Shown: one piece after another, positions 26,307-35,928 of the stretch | Layout of the letters: the number at the start of each line of letters is the position of its first letter | Position numbering within the stretch: the stretch's first letter is position 1 | Assembly: GCA_003577275.1 (NCBI GenBank) | Contig: QEVO01000008.1 | Location: 62,001 to 126,000 of the forward strand | DNA length: 64,000 bases | Origin: Pseudomonadota bacterium | Lineage (GTDB): Bacteria > Pseudomonadota > Alphaproteobacteria > Sphingomonadales > Govanellaceae | Direction of reading: 5' to 3' | The notes under the pieces: generated by a model | Seen by the model: the letters and a program-made list of their open reading frames with translations, nothing else | Databases searched by the model: none | Told to the model about the DNA's origin: nothing | Made by a program: the position numbers and the translations under genes

Positions 26307-27214
26307 GCCGGCAGGATGGGCGCGGAGTCGCCGCTGTTTTTTTCCAGCCAAGTCCGGAATTTTACCAAAGGGGGATAATCGGCGTTTTTTTTCGGCCATA
26401 CGAGGTAATAATCGCCAACGCTGCGGGTGGGCGCGCCGAAGGCGGAAATCAGTTGACCGCTGGTCAATTCCTGCTGGATTAGAAAACTCGGCAACAGGGC
26501 AATCCCCAGGCCATGGGCCGCCGCCTGACTCATGGTTGAGAATTGATCGAACAGCATGCCGGTGACGGGCGGCAACGTCAGGCCGTAATGTTGCGCCCAG
26601 TGTTCCCAGGCATTGGGGCGGCTTTCCAGATGCAGCAGGGGAAAATCCAGAATGTCCCTGGCGGCTTTTAGCTTTCGCCCCCTTAAAAGGCTGGGCGAGC
26701 AGGCGGGAACCACCATTTCCGTCATCAGTTTCAGATGTTCCGCCCCGGCCCAGGTGGCGCTGCCGAAATGGATGGCGGCGTCAAAGCCTTCCTTGGCGAA
26801 GTCAAACTGGGAAAGCCGGGTGCTGAGGTTAATGGTGATATTGGGGTTATCCGACAAAAACAGGGACAGGCGGGGCGCCAGCCAGCGGGTGCCGAAGGTG
26901 GGCAGAATGGCAAGGTTGATGGTTCCGCCCAGCGGGTTTGCCTTTAGCTGTAGAGTGGTTTGGGCGATCTCGCGCAGCGCGGCGCCGACGACTTTGGCGT
27001 AAGAAGCGCCCGCCCAAGTCAACCGTAAGCGTTTTTTTTCCCGATCGAACAGTTTGATGCCGATCTGGGCTTCCAGGGCGGCGATCTGGCGGCTCACGGC
27101 CCCTTGGGTAAGGGAAAGTTCGGCGGCGGCCTGGGTGACGGACTCCGCCCTGGCCACGGCGTCGAAGGCCATCAACAGATGGGTGGCGGGCAAGAATCGT
27201 CTATTGAGCGTCAT
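26297..27214 (-). CDS. LysR family transcriptional regulator (GcvA-like)
   Basis: The protein (305 aa) has an N-terminal LysR helix-turn-helix (residues 10-68: ESVTQAAAELSLTQGAVSRQIAALEAQ) and a periplasmic-binding-like effector domain (about 93-295). Size and motif order are normal. It is divergent from the aminotransferase gene at 27351. A perfect T-N11-A palindrome lies 4 bases upstream of its ATG, so it most likely controls the aminotransferase-GCDH-E1 operon and itself. Confidence 0.92.
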   Translation of the reverse strand: MTLNRRFLPATHLLMAFDAVARAESVTQAAAELSLTQGAVSRQIAALEAQIGIKLFDREKKRLRLTWAGASYAKVVGAALREIAQTTLQLKANPLGGTINLAILPTFGTRWLAPRLSLFLSDNPNITINLSTRLSQFDFAKEGFDAAIHFGSATWAGAEHLKLMTEMVVPACSPSLLRGRKLKAARDILDFPLLHLESRPNAWEHWAQHYGLTLPPVTGMLFDQFSTMSQAAAHGLGIALLPSFLIQQELTSGQLISAFGAPTRSVGDYYLVWPKKNADYPPLVKFRTWLEKNSGDSAPILPAKK

Positions 27215-27217
27215 AAC

Positions 27218-27232
27218 ATTCCATCTTGGAAT
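27218..27232. promoter_or_regulatory. LysR-type T-N11-A palindrome
   Basis: ATTCCA-TCT-TGGAAT is a perfect 15-base inverted repeat containing the T-N11-A core of LysR sites. It sits between the divergent lysR and aminotransferase genes, next to the lysR start, as expected for an autoregulatory/activation site. Confidence 0.68.
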
Positions 27233-27350
27233 ATTTTAATTCAGATATATCGATACTTTCCTGCAATATTATATGCCACTCTATGGCCTGGCAATGCCAG
27301 GCACAAGACTAAGATTATTACAAATCATAATATTACTGGGTGCAACGACC

Positions 27351-28553
27351 ATGCCGCTCATTCCCATCGCCCGCCGGGCGGAAAGCTTGCAGGTCTCTGA
27401 AATCGTTCGGATTTCCGAGCGCGCCAGGGTATTAGCCGCCCAAGGGGAGAATGTGATCTCCTTCGGCACGGGGGAACCTGATTTCCCGACCCCTCCTCAT
27501 GTCATGGCGGCGGCGGCGCTGGCCATGCACCAGGGAAAAACCACCTATCCGCCGACCGCGGGCACCGCTGAACTGCGGGCGGCGGTGTGCGCCGGGCATA
27601 ACGCCTTGGGCGGCGCGCCGGTTGTCCCGGAACAGGTGCTGATCAGCAACGGCGCCAAGCAGGTGCTGTGCAATGCTTTTATGGCGACCCTCAACGAGGG
27701 GGACGAGGTGATCGTGCCCGCGCCATACTGGACCAGCTATCTTGATATGATCAACGTAGCGGGGGGGCGGGCCGTTGTGGTTGCCTGCGGCATGTCCACC
27801 GGCTTCAAGATCACGCCGACGCAGCTTCGGGAAGCCATTACCGATAAAACCCGCTGGTTGATGCTCAACAGTCCCAGCAATCCGAGCGGCGCCATGTATA
27901 ACGCGGCGGAATTATCGGCTCTTGCCGACGTTCTGCGCGATCATCCGCGGGTGGCTGTCATCGCGGATGAGATTTACCAACATATCGCTTATAAGGATTT
28001 TACCGCTTTTTCCAGTGTTGCCCCTGATCTTGCCGACAGAACGTTGACGGTCAACGGCGTATCCAAGGCCTATTCGATGACCGGATGGCGCATTGGCTGG
28101 GGCATCGGTCCCCTGCATCTGATCAAAACCATGACCGCCATCCAAGGGCAGGCGACGTCCGGGGCTTGTTCCATCTCCCAGGCGGCGGCGGTGGCGGCAT
28201 TAAACGGACCGCAGGATTTGCTGGCCGATCGGCTCAGTTCCTTCAAAGAGCGTCGCGATCTTGTGGTGAACGCCTTGAATGCAACGGGATTGTTGGCCTG
28301 TCCCCTGCCTGACGGCGCTTTTTATGTTTTTCCTGACTGTCGGAAAACGTTCGGCAAGAAGTCTCCCAAGGGCGCCGTTATTGAAGATGACGCGGGGTTC
28401 TGCGCATACCTTCTGGAAGCGGAGGGCGTTGCGGTCGTTCCGGGGCGCGCCTTCGGTCTGCCGGGGCATTTCCGGTTTTCGTATGCCTATTCGCCTCAGT
28501 CTCTGCAAGAAGGCTGTCGCCGAATTTCCCGCGCCGTCGCGGCTCTGGTTTGA
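27351..28553 (+). CDS. Class I/II aminotransferase (aspartate/aromatic type)
   Basis: The protein (400 aa) matches fold type I aminotransferases: [13 protein letters not shown] (near 40-52), [12 protein letters not shown] (near 170), IADEIYQH, Lys239 in [14 protein letters not shown] as Schiff-base lysine, and the late RFSYA motif with the substrate-binding Arg. I chose ATG 27351 ([13 protein letters not shown]), since that gives the usual length and N-terminus. An upstream in-frame start at 27273 lies in promoter sequence. It opens an operon with glutaryl-CoA dehydrogenase and a fused 2-oxoacid dehydrogenase E1, so it may make the 2-oxoacid used by E1. Confidence 0.88.
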   Translation: MPLIPIARRAESLQVSEIVRISERARVLAAQGENVISFGTGEPDFPTPPHVMAAAALAMHQGKTTYPPTAGTAELRAAVCAGHNALGGAPVVPEQVLISNGAKQVLCNAFMATLNEGDEVIVPAPYWTSYLDMINVAGGRAVVVACGMSTGFKITPTQLREAITDKTRWLMLNSPSNPSGAMYNAAELSALADVLRDHPRVAVIADEIYQHIAYKDFTAFSSVAPDLADRTLTVNGVSKAYSMTGWRIGWGIGPLHLIKTMTAIQGQATSGACSISQAAAVAALNGPQDLLADRLSSFKERRDLVVNALNATGLLACPLPDGAFYVFPDCRKTFGKKSPKGAVIEDDAGFCAYLLEAEGVAVVPGRAFGLPGHFRFSYAYSPQSLQEGCRRISRAVAALV

Positions 28554-28576
28554 GTCTTGAGCAAAGCACAGTCCAT

Positions 28577-29779
28577 ATGACGCAAAATGCATCCATAAAA
28601 CCCGCCTCGTTCAACTGGGCCGACCCCTTTTTGGTGGAGTGGCAGATCACCGAAGAAGAGCGCATGATCCGCAATGCGGTTCAGGCCTTTGCGCAGGATA
28701 AGCTCCAGCCTCGCGTCACCGAAGCGTATCGCGAGGAGAAGACGGATAAAGCAATATTCAGGGAAATGGGGGAGGTGGGCCTCCTTGGCATTACCATTCC
28801 AGAAGCCTATGGCGGCATCGGCGCAAGTAGCGTCGCTTATGGCTTGGCGGCCCGGGAAATCGAGCGCGTGGATAGCGGCTATCGCTCCATGATGTCAGTG
28901 CAGTCTTCACTGGTCATGTATCCGATCTTTGCATTCGGTAGCGAGATGCAACGGCAGAAATATCTTCCCCGTCTTGCTGCGGGCGAGTGGATCGGCTGCT
29001 TTGGTCTTACCGAACCCGATGCCGGCTCAGATCCTGCCGGCATGAAAACCATCGCCCGCAAAACCTCATCAGGCTATGTTCTAAACGGCAGCAAGATGTG
29101 GATTTCCAACAGCCCCATTGCGGATGTCTTTGTTGTTTGGGCCAAATCCGATGCCCATGGCGGTAAGATCAAGGGGTTTGTGCTGGAAAAAACCATGGCG
29201 GGGCTTTCCGCACCAAAGATTCAAGGCAAGCTTTCGCTGCGGGCCTCTGTCACCGGCGAAATCGTCATGGATGACGTAGAGGTTCCGGAAGACGCCATAC
29301 TGCCCGGCGTGGAGGGCCTTAAAGGGCCGTTCAGTTGCCTGAACAAGGCCCGGTATGGCATCGCCTGGGGCGTTCTGGGCGCGGCGGAGTTTTGTTGGCA
29401 CGCGGCCCGCCAATATGGGCTTGATCGCCACCAGTTCGGCCGTCCCTTGGCGCAAAACCAATTGTTTCAAAAGAAGCTTGCTGATATGCAGACGGAAATT
29501 GCGCTTGGATTGCAAATTTGCTTGCAGGCGGGCCGTCTGATGGACGAGGGCCTGTTGGCGCCGGAAGCCATTTCACTCATCAAACGCAACAACTGCGGCA
29601 AAGCGCTGGAAATTGCCCGCATGGCCCGTGACATGCACGGCGGGAATGGAATTTCCGAGGAGTTTCAGGTGATCCGTCACATGATCAATCTGGAAACGGT
29701 GAACACCTATGAAGGCACTCATGACATACATGCCCTGATCCTGGGCCGCGCCCAAACCGATCTTCAGGCATTTTATTGA
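28577..29779 (+). CDS. gcdH: Glutaryl-CoA dehydrogenase
   Basis: The protein (400 aa) is very close to known GCDH across its length. Examples are SLVM after the Arg103-bearing [10 protein letters not shown] segment, [42 protein letters not shown] and [15 protein letters not shown]. Arg103 is the substrate-carboxylate binder and Glu379 the catalytic base. It converts glutaryl-CoA to crotonyl-CoA and CO2, with FAD and ETF. ATG 28577 lies 23 bases after the aminotransferase stop, while a TTG at 28550 overlapping that stop is possible but weak. With the aminotransferase and E1 genes this suggests a 2-aminoadipate-like route. Confidence 0.92.
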   Translation: MTQNASIKPASFNWADPFLVEWQITEEERMIRNAVQAFAQDKLQPRVTEAYREEKTDKAIFREMGEVGLLGITIPEAYGGIGASSVAYGLAAREIERVDSGYRSMMSVQSSLVMYPIFAFGSEMQRQKYLPRLAAGEWIGCFGLTEPDAGSDPAGMKTIARKTSSGYVLNGSKMWISNSPIADVFVVWAKSDAHGGKIKGFVLEKTMAGLSAPKIQGKLSLRASVTGEIVMDDVEVPEDAILPGVEGLKGPFSCLNKARYGIAWGVLGAAEFCWHAARQYGLDRHQFGRPLAQNQLFQKKLADMQTEIALGLQICLQAGRLMDEGLLAPEAISLIKRNNCGKALEIARMARDMHGGNGISEEFQVIRHMINLETVNTYEGTHDIHALILGRAQTDLQAFY

Positions 29780-29789
29780 GTATGGAACA

Positions 29790-32018
29790 ATGGATCGCGC
29801 AGAAATCGTTCATGAGAACTTCCTGACCCGGCTTGGCAATCATGACCTGCCGCAAAGCCTTTCCAACTACACGCTGGAAGAAGCCGGACTGGATCAGGAA
29901 ACGCTGGTGGACATGTTTACCTCACAGGTACTGTGCCGGCATCTTGACCGCGTTTCCCGAAAACTCCAGGCCCGCGGTGAAGGCTATTACACCATTGGCT
30001 CTTCCGGTCATGAAGGCAATGCGGCAGTGGCGACGGCCTTAAGGCCAACGGATATGGCATTCTTGCATTATCGCGACGCCGCCTTCCAGATTGCGCGCTC
30101 AAGGCAAGTCCCGGGGCAAACGCCGCTATGGGATATTCTTCTTGGCTTTTGCACCTGTAAGGAAGATCCCATTTCCGGCGGACGGCACAAAGTCATCGGC
30201 TCAAAAGCGCTCAATATTCCGCCGCAGACGTCCACTATCGCCTCCCACCTGCCCAAGGCGGTGGGGGCGGCCTTTTCCATTGGGCTGGCTAGGAAATATC
30301 AGACGGAACGCCGCGTCCTTTCGCAAGACAGCATCGTGATTTGCAGCTTTGGCGACGCCTCGCTCAATCATTCCACCGCGCAAGGCGCCATTAACGCCGC
30401 CTGCTGGTCCTCCTATCAGGGGGTGCAGGTTCCGTTGTTGTTCGTTTGTGAAGATAACGGCATTGGAATTTCCACCAAGACTCCGCCAAAATGGGTGGAA
30501 GCGACCATGAAAAATCGCCCCGCGCTTAAATACTTCAAGTGCAATGGATTGGATATCGTGGAAACCTACGCCGTTGCCAGCGAGGCCGCCGATTGGGTGC
30601 GCCGCAGCCGCATGCCGGCGTTTCTACACATGTCCTGCGTGCGCCTTTATGGCCATGCCGGCGCCGATCTGCAAATGGCGTATATGACGAAAGAGGAAAT
30701 CGAGGCGGAGGAAGCCAACGATCCGCTGCTGCACACGGCCCGCCGACTGATTAGTCATGGCATCATGAGCACCGAAGAGGTGCTAGGCGTTTATGTTAAT
30801 ATTGCACGGGATACGGAGAAAGTCGCCGAACAAGTGATTAAGCGTCCGCGCCTGAAAGCGGCGGCGGAAGTCATGGCAAGCCTGATTCCGCCTAAACGCT
30901 TCTGCATGCCGGTCAAAACGCCCAGCGAAGAGGAGCGGGCGGAAGCTTTCGGAGATGTCAACTTACGCAATATCGACAAACCCCAGCATATGGCCAAGCT
31001 GATCAACCTGGCGATGACGGATCTGATGTTGCAGCATCAGGAAATCATCATGGCGGGCGAAGATATCGGACGCAAGGGCGGCGTCTATGGCGTAACCCAA
31101 GGCTTGCAGAAGAAATTTGGACCGCGGCGGGTGATCGATAGCCTGCTCGATGAACAGTCCATCTTGGGACTCGCCATCGGCATGGCCCATAACGGCTTCC
31201 TGCCCATGCCGGAGATCCAATTCATTGCTTACCTACACAATGCGGAAGATCAGATCAGGGGAGAGGCGGCGACACTCTCCTTCTTCTCCAACGGGCAATA
31301 CACGAATCCGATGGTGGTTCGCATCGCCGGGCTTGGCTATCAGCGAGGCTTTGGCGGCCACTTCCACAATGACAACACTTTTAACGTGCTAAGGGATATT
31401 CCGGGCGTGATTCTCGCCTGCCCGTCAAACGGGCATGATGCGGCGGAAATGCTGCGAACTTGCGTCAGGCTTGCCCGCGAAGAGCAGCGGGTGGTGGTTT
31501 TTTTGGAGCCTATCGCCCTCTACATGACGCGGGATCTTCATCAGGCCGGCGATGGTCTGTGGTGCCATCCCTATCCGCAGCCGGGCAGCGGCGCGAGGAT
31601 TGATTTTGGCGAGGTTGGCGTTCATGGCAACGGAAAGGAGCTTGCCATTGTCACCTATGCCAACGGCTATTACCTCTCCCGCCAGGCGGAAAAAATACTT
31701 CGAGAAGAGCATGGCGTCAAATTACGGGTCATCGATGTGCGCTGGTTGGCGCCGATGCCGAGGGAGGCGCTGCTGCAGGCCACGGCGGGCTGCAAGCACG
31801 TTCTGATCGTCGACGAATGCCGGCGAACCGGCTCCTTAAGTGAAGAGCTGATGACCCTGTTTAGCGAACACAACCGCAAGTCGGTCGCCCGCATTGCGGC
31901 GGAAGACAGCTTTATTCCCACCGGCCCCGCTTACGCCTCCACTCTGCCGTCCCGCGACGGCATTGTGAATGCCGCCTTGTCGCTCACCGGCAGGTTTAAA
32001 GTCGCAAAGGCAGGGTGA
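29790..32018 (+). CDS. 2-Oxoacid dehydrogenase E1, alpha and beta subunits fused
   Basis: The protein (742 aa) joins an E1-alpha-like half (about 1-370; ThDP motif GDA 188-190 ... EDN, HYRD in AFLHYRDAAF) and an E1-beta-like half (from about 395; EDIGRKGGVYGVTQGL, DEQSILGLAIGMA). It resembles fused branched-chain or 2-oxoadipate-type E1. It would decarboxylate a 2-oxoacid and pass the acyl group to lipoyl-E2. No E2 or E3 gene is in the window, so it must borrow them or hand the acyl group elsewhere. It starts 10 bases after gcdH and is followed with 2-base spacing by a FabD-like gene. Confidence 0.9.
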   Translation: MDRAEIVHENFLTRLGNHDLPQSLSNYTLEEAGLDQETLVDMFTSQVLCRHLDRVSRKLQARGEGYYTIGSSGHEGNAAVATALRPTDMAFLHYRDAAFQIARSRQVPGQTPLWDILLGFCTCKEDPISGGRHKVIGSKALNIPPQTSTIASHLPKAVGAAFSIGLARKYQTERRVLSQDSIVICSFGDASLNHSTAQGAINAACWSSYQGVQVPLLFVCEDNGIGISTKTPPKWVEATMKNRPALKYFKCNGLDIVETYAVASEAADWVRRSRMPAFLHMSCVRLYGHAGADLQMAYMTKEEIEAEEANDPLLHTARRLISHGIMSTEEVLGVYVNIARDTEKVAEQVIKRPRLKAAAEVMASLIPPKRFCMPVKTPSEEERAEAFGDVNLRNIDKPQHMAKLINLAMTDLMLQHQEIIMAGEDIGRKGGVYGVTQGLQKKFGPRRVIDSLLDEQSILGLAIGMAHNGFLPMPEIQFIAYLHNAEDQIRGEAATLSFFSNGQYTNPMVVRIAGLGYQRGFGGHFHNDNTFNVLRDIPGVILACPSNGHDAAEMLRTCVRLAREEQRVVVFLEPIALYMTRDLHQAGDGLWCHPYPQPGSGARIDFGEVGVHGNGKELAIVTYANGYYLSRQAEKILREEHGVKLRVIDVRWLAPMPREALLQATAGCKHVLIVDECRRTGSLSEELMTLFSEHNRKSVARIAAEDSFIPTGPAYASTLPSRDGIVNAALSLTGRFKVAKAG

Positions 32019-32020
32019 TC

Positions 32021-33046
32021 ATGGGCAGAAAAACAGCCTTGGTGGTTGCCCCTGGACGCGGCACCTACAATAAGCCGGAACACGGCTATCTTGGCCGCCA
32101 TCATGCCGATAAGACGGATATGCTGGAGCAGTTCGACACCCTGCGTCGTGAGCTTGGCCAGACGCCGATTATGGAGCTTGACGGCGCCGAGCAATTTTCG
32201 CTCAGCCTCTTTACCCGGGGGGATAATGCCTCTCCGCTCATCTATTCTTGCGCCTATGCCGACTATCATTCCATTGACCAGGAAAAATTTGAGATCGTGG
32301 CGGTTACCGGCAATTCCATGGGCTGGTACATCGCCCTTGCCTGCGCCGGGGCGCTTGACGCCGTCAATGGGTTTCATGTGGTCAATACCATGGGAACCCT
32401 GATGCAGGAGACCCTCATCGGCGGCCAGATTCTTTATCCTTTCGTCGATGACAACTGGGTTGAAATTCCTGGCCGCAAGAATGAGCTGCTGGCCCTGGCG
32501 GATGATATCTACGATTTGTACATCTCCATTGATCTTGGCGGCATGATCGTGTTCGCCGGCAGCGAGGAGGCGCTCAAAACCGCTGAGCGTCGCCTGCCGC
32601 CCCTCGATGGCCGGTTCCCGATGCGCCTTGGCAACCATGCGGGATTCCACAGCCCCTTGCAAATTCCCGTGGCCTTGAAGGGCAAAAACCTGTTGCCGCC
32701 CCAGATATTCGAGCAGCCAACGGTGCCGCTGATTGATGGGCGCGGGCATTTATGGCAGCCCAAGGCGAGCAAGTTGCAGGATTTGTGGAATTATACTCTT
32801 GGCCACCAGGTGATTGAAACCTACGACTTCACCGCGGCAATTCGCAACGGGCTGCGAACCTTTGCGCCGGACGTGGTGATTATCCTCGGCCCTGGAACCA
32901 CTCTTGGCGGCGCGGTGGCGCAGGCGGCGATCTCGACCCAGTGGCTGGGCATGACATCGAAGGCGGATTTTAAAAACATACAAGCCCAGTCCCCCTTTAT
33001 TTTATCCATGGGAGATGCCGGACAGCGTGCATTGGTGTGCCCCTGA
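32021..33046 (+). CDS. FabD-like acyltransferase with malonyl-specificity Arg replaced by Met
   Basis: The protein (341 aa) has the acyltransferase fold: nucleophile Ser99 in GNSMG (instead of GHSxG) and catalytic His210 in NHAGFHSPL. In malonyltransferases an Arg in the RGxxMQ motif holds the malonyl carboxylate. Here the motif is MGTLMQ with Met124, so a neutral acyl group is more likely. It follows the E1 gene with 2-base spacing and might accept or release the acyl group E1 makes. ATG 32021 is favoured over GTG 32015, which overlaps the stop of E1. The reaction is not known. Confidence 0.75.
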   Translation: MGRKTALVVAPGRGTYNKPEHGYLGRHHADKTDMLEQFDTLRRELGQTPIMELDGAEQFSLSLFTRGDNASPLIYSCAYADYHSIDQEKFEIVAVTGNSMGWYIALACAGALDAVNGFHVVNTMGTLMQETLIGGQILYPFVDDNWVEIPGRKNELLALADDIYDLYISIDLGGMIVFAGSEEALKTAERRLPPLDGRFPMRLGNHAGFHSPLQIPVALKGKNLLPPQIFEQPTVPLIDGRGHLWQPKASKLQDLWNYTLGHQVIETYDFTAAIRNGLRTFAPDVVIILGPGTTLGGAVAQAAISTQWLGMTSKADFKNIQAQSPFILSMGDAGQRALVCP

Positions 33047-33156
33047 ATGATCGGTCGCGCGTGCTCTAACCCATAACGGCGGGCGGTGGTTCGCAACGGC
33101 GCCTCATGCCCAATGGCTCTTTTTTTTGCCATCGATTGGGGTTACCTTCAGCCATT

Positions 33157-34371
33157 ATGAAAATGCATTCCGCCATTCGGGTCATTTTGCTGACGGTGTT
33201 TTTAAATTCCGTCAGTTTCGGAATCATTATTCCCGTTATTCCGCAGTTGCTCATCGAGCTTGGGCATATCGACGTGGTGGAAGCGTCGCTGTGGGGCGGC
33301 GGTTTGTCATTTGCGTACGCCGGCGCGGCATTTCTCTTTGCGCCGATAGTGGGCAATCTATCCGACCGCATCGGCAGGCGGCCGGTTCTGCTTTTCTCCA
33401 TTGCCGCGCTGGCCGTAAATTATTCGATCCTGGGGCTTGCCCCCAGCATTACCTGGCTGATGGCCGGCCGTATTCTGGCCGGGATATCAGCGTCTTGTCA
33501 TGGCGTCGCTGCAGCCTGGATTTCCGACACCACGGCAAAGCACTTGCGATCAAAGGCTTTTGGCGCTATCGGCGCGGCATGGGGCATGGGCTTTGTGTGC
33601 GGCCCTGCCATAGGAGGCATGTTGGGGAGCATTGATCTCCGCCTTCCCTTTTTTATCGCCGCCATCATGGCTTGCCTGAATTTTCTGACGGCATGGCTGG
33701 CGTTGCCGGAAACATTGCGTCCCGAGCATAGAAGGCCCTTTCGTTGGTGGCGCGCCAACCTTATTGGTTCCTGCCATGAGCTGCGGCATTCGCCGCAGAC
33801 GATCATCTTTCTTTGCGTCGTTGTCTGTTATCAGCTTGCCTATAACGCCAATCCTCAGGCCTGGAGCTATTACGCCATTCTTAAATTCGGCTGGACGGGA
33901 AAGGAGATTGGCTTTTCGTTGATGGCCGTTGGGTTGCTGATCGCTGTGAACGCCGGCTTTCTGATCCAGCCGATCGTGAGAAGGGTGGGCGAACATAAGG
34001 CAACCTGCGTCGGCCTCCTGTTAGGGGCGACGGGGTTTATCGGCTTTGCCTTTGCGGCCAATCAATGGATGCTGGTGGCTTTTATTCTGCCGTGGTCTTT
34101 TCTTGCCTTGATCATGCCTGGCCTTCGCGCCCTGCTGTCTAACGCGGTTGGCGAGGAGCGGCAGGGAGCTCTCCATGGGGCCATTTCGAGCGCGCAAAGC
34201 CTGACCATGATGGCCTCGCCGCTGGTGATGACGCAGCTTTTCTATCAATTCTCCTCTCCCGTTTCTCCCCTGTTTTTCCCGGGCGCTCCCTTTCTGGCCG
34301 CCGGCGCGCTGCTATTGTTGAGCCTGGGGCTATTACATCTATCCGGCAGGCGGCAAAGTCAGCTTCATTGA
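33157..34371 (+). CDS. MFS transporter, TetA-like
   Basis: The protein (404 aa) has 12 predicted membrane segments and the MFS loop motif LSDRIGRRPVLL between segments 2 and 3, plus a second-half repeat (WTGKEIGFSLMAVGLL). It resembles the TCR/Tet drug:H+ antiporter subgroup with GRILAGISASCHGVAAAWISD. ATG 33157 (MKMHSAIRVILL) starts directly at the first membrane segment. The longer open frame from 33106 adds a poorly conserved head. It likely exports a product or toxic intermediate. It ends the aminotransferase-gcdH-E1 operon, after a 110-base gap. Confidence 0.82.
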   Translation: MKMHSAIRVILLTVFLNSVSFGIIIPVIPQLLIELGHIDVVEASLWGGGLSFAYAGAAFLFAPIVGNLSDRIGRRPVLLFSIAALAVNYSILGLAPSITWLMAGRILAGISASCHGVAAAWISDTTAKHLRSKAFGAIGAAWGMGFVCGPAIGGMLGSIDLRLPFFIAAIMACLNFLTAWLALPETLRPEHRRPFRWWRANLIGSCHELRHSPQTIIFLCVVVCYQLAYNANPQAWSYYAILKFGWTGKEIGFSLMAVGLLIAVNAGFLIQPIVRRVGEHKATCVGLLLGATGFIGFAFAANQWMLVAFILPWSFLALIMPGLRALLSNAVGEERQGALHGAISSAQSLTMMASPLVMTQLFYQFSSPVSPLFFPGAPFLAAGALLLLSLGLLHLSGRRQSQLH

Positions 34372-34529
34372 CGGGGATGGGGCGCGTCCCGGTTTATGGA
34401 CGGCCGCTGGCGACCGCCGGCGGCTGTGCGTGGAACAGCCGTTTTAAATGGTATACAATGGTCCATTAGGCGCCGGACGCCTTTCCCTGATCTTATTTTT
34501 TAACTTGAGAAAGGTTCTTAACAGACACA

Positions 34530-34558
34530 TTGACTCATAACAGCATACTGTATACTAT
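34530..34558 (+). promoter_or_regulatory. Promoter with embedded GntR-type operator before FAD/Rnf operon
   Basis: TTGACT (34530-34535) and TACTAT (34553-34558) are spaced by 17 bases. The shared motif GCATACTGTATACTA (34543-34557) lies between and over the -10, an ideal place for repression. The flavoprotein ATG is 79 bases downstream. Confidence 0.68.
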
Positions 34559-34636
34559 TTTGAAATCAGGCGTCGGTGATGCCTTGCTGCGGGGCGCAGT
34601 TCTCAGCAAGGAATCTTTATATTACAGGAGGTTAGC

Positions 34637-35926
34637 ATGGCAAAACGGGTCGTTGTCGTGGGCGGTGGATGGGCCGGATCAGCGGCGGCCCTATGCGCCC
34701 GCAAGGCGGGGGCGGAAGACGTCATCCTCCTGGAGCGGACCGACAGCCTCTTGGGCACGGGTCTGGTGGGCGGCATCATGCGCAATAATGGCAGAATGAC
34801 CGCCACCGAGGAAATGATCGCCATGGGCGGCGGCGACCTTTTTGAGGTCTGCGACCGCAATTCCCGGCACGTGAATTTTTCCTTCCCCGGTCATAAACAC
34901 GCCTCCCTTTATGATGTGGCCAAAATTGAACCGGCGGTGAAGCGCTACCTCCTTGAAAAAGGGGTCGAGATATGGAATTTCAGCCGCTTTACGGAAGTTG
35001 ATGTCCGGGATGGGTCCATCGCCGCGGTATACCTTGAAAGCGGCGACCGGGTGGAAGGGGACGTCTTCGTCGACACCACCGGCAGTTGCGGCGCGCAAAC
35101 CCTATGCACGGATAACGGCAACGGCTGCGTCATGTGCGTGATCCGCTGTCCTACCTTTGGACCGCGGGTCAGCCTTGTTGGCAAGGTGGGGATCAAGGAA
35201 AAAGCCGGGAAAAAGCCGGATGGTTCCTTTGGCGCCATGAGCGGTTCTTGCAAGTTGAGCAAGGAAACGCTGGCTCCCCACATTCGGGAAGAGCTGGAGC
35301 GCACGGGAATGGTGATGGTCCCCATGCCGGAGCATATGATTAATCGCAAGAAACTTGGGGTTAAGGCGTGCGCGCAGTATGCGTTGTCGGAATATGCGGA
35401 GAACGTTATTCTTTTGGATACCGGCCACGCCAAGCTGATGAGACCCTTTATACCGCTGCACCAGCTCAATCAGCTACCCGGCCTGGAGGAAGCCCGCTAT
35501 GTGGATCCGTATGCCGGAACCGTCGGCAATTCCATGCGGTTTACGGACCTATCCCCGCGGGATGACGCCATGAAGGTCGAGGGAAATATCGATAACCTTT
35601 TCTGCGGTGGCGAGAAAGCGGGCCTTTTGGTGGGCCATACGGAAGCGATCGTGACCGGCGTGCTCGGCGGGCATAACGCCGTGCGCGCCCTTGCCGGCAA
35701 GGATCCGATCATTCTGCCCGATAGCATATCCATCGGCGATGCCGTCAGTCACGTTCGCGAAGAGATGGAAACGGAACGGGGCTTGAAGACAAAGTTCACC
35801 TTCTCGGGTTCCGTATATTTTGAGCGCATGAAGGAAAAGGGGCTTTATACGACCGATAAGGAGGCTATCGTAAAGCGCGTCAAGAAAGCCGGACTTGAGG
35901 ACGTATTCAACCAAAGGGTGATGTGA
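34637..35926 (+). CDS. FAD-dependent oxidoreductase with Cys-rich insert, head of Rnf operon
   Basis: The protein (429 aa) begins with a FAD-binding Rossmann motif (VVVGGGWAGSAAA, 6-18) and has a second FAD contact near FVDTTGSCG (144-152). A run of cysteines, Cys151, Cys157, Cys164, Cys167 and Cys171, forms C-x6-C-x2-C-x3-C-P, which resembles an iron-sulfur binding segment. More cysteines occur at SGSC (near 204) and VKAC. It is distantly like the GidA/FAD_oxidored group; no function is known to me. AGGAGGT at 34626-34632 is a strong ribosome site. Followed by a ferredoxin and rnf genes, it is probably the electron-accepting or -donating enzyme of the Rnf route. Confidence 0.78.
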   Translation: MAKRVVVVGGGWAGSAAALCARKAGAEDVILLERTDSLLGTGLVGGIMRNNGRMTATEEMIAMGGGDLFEVCDRNSRHVNFSFPGHKHASLYDVAKIEPAVKRYLLEKGVEIWNFSRFTEVDVRDGSIAAVYLESGDRVEGDVFVDTTGSCGAQTLCTDNGNGCVMCVIRCPTFGPRVSLVGKVGIKEKAGKKPDGSFGAMSGSCKLSKETLAPHIREELERTGMVMVPMPEHMINRKKLGVKACAQYALSEYAENVILLDTGHAKLMRPFIPLHQLNQLPGLEEARYVDPYAGTVGNSMRFTDLSPRDDAMKVEGNIDNLFCGGEKAGLLVGHTEAIVTGVLGGHNAVRALAGKDPIILPDSISIGDAVSHVREEMETERGLKTKFTFSGSVYFERMKEKGLYTTDKEAIVKRVKKAGLEDVFNQRVM

Positions 35927-35928
35927 TC

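Noticed and set aside
21728..28553. Taurine/sulfonate degradation (TauE + ThDP enzyme + aminotransferase)
   Set aside because: The ThDP enzyme lacks the look of sulfoacetaldehyde acetyltransferase, the aminotransferase is class I/II, and no Pta or taurine transporter is seen.
28550..28576. TTG start for glutaryl-CoA dehydrogenase
   Set aside because: The ATG at 28577 gives the normal length; the TTG would overlap the previous stop and lacks a ribosome site.
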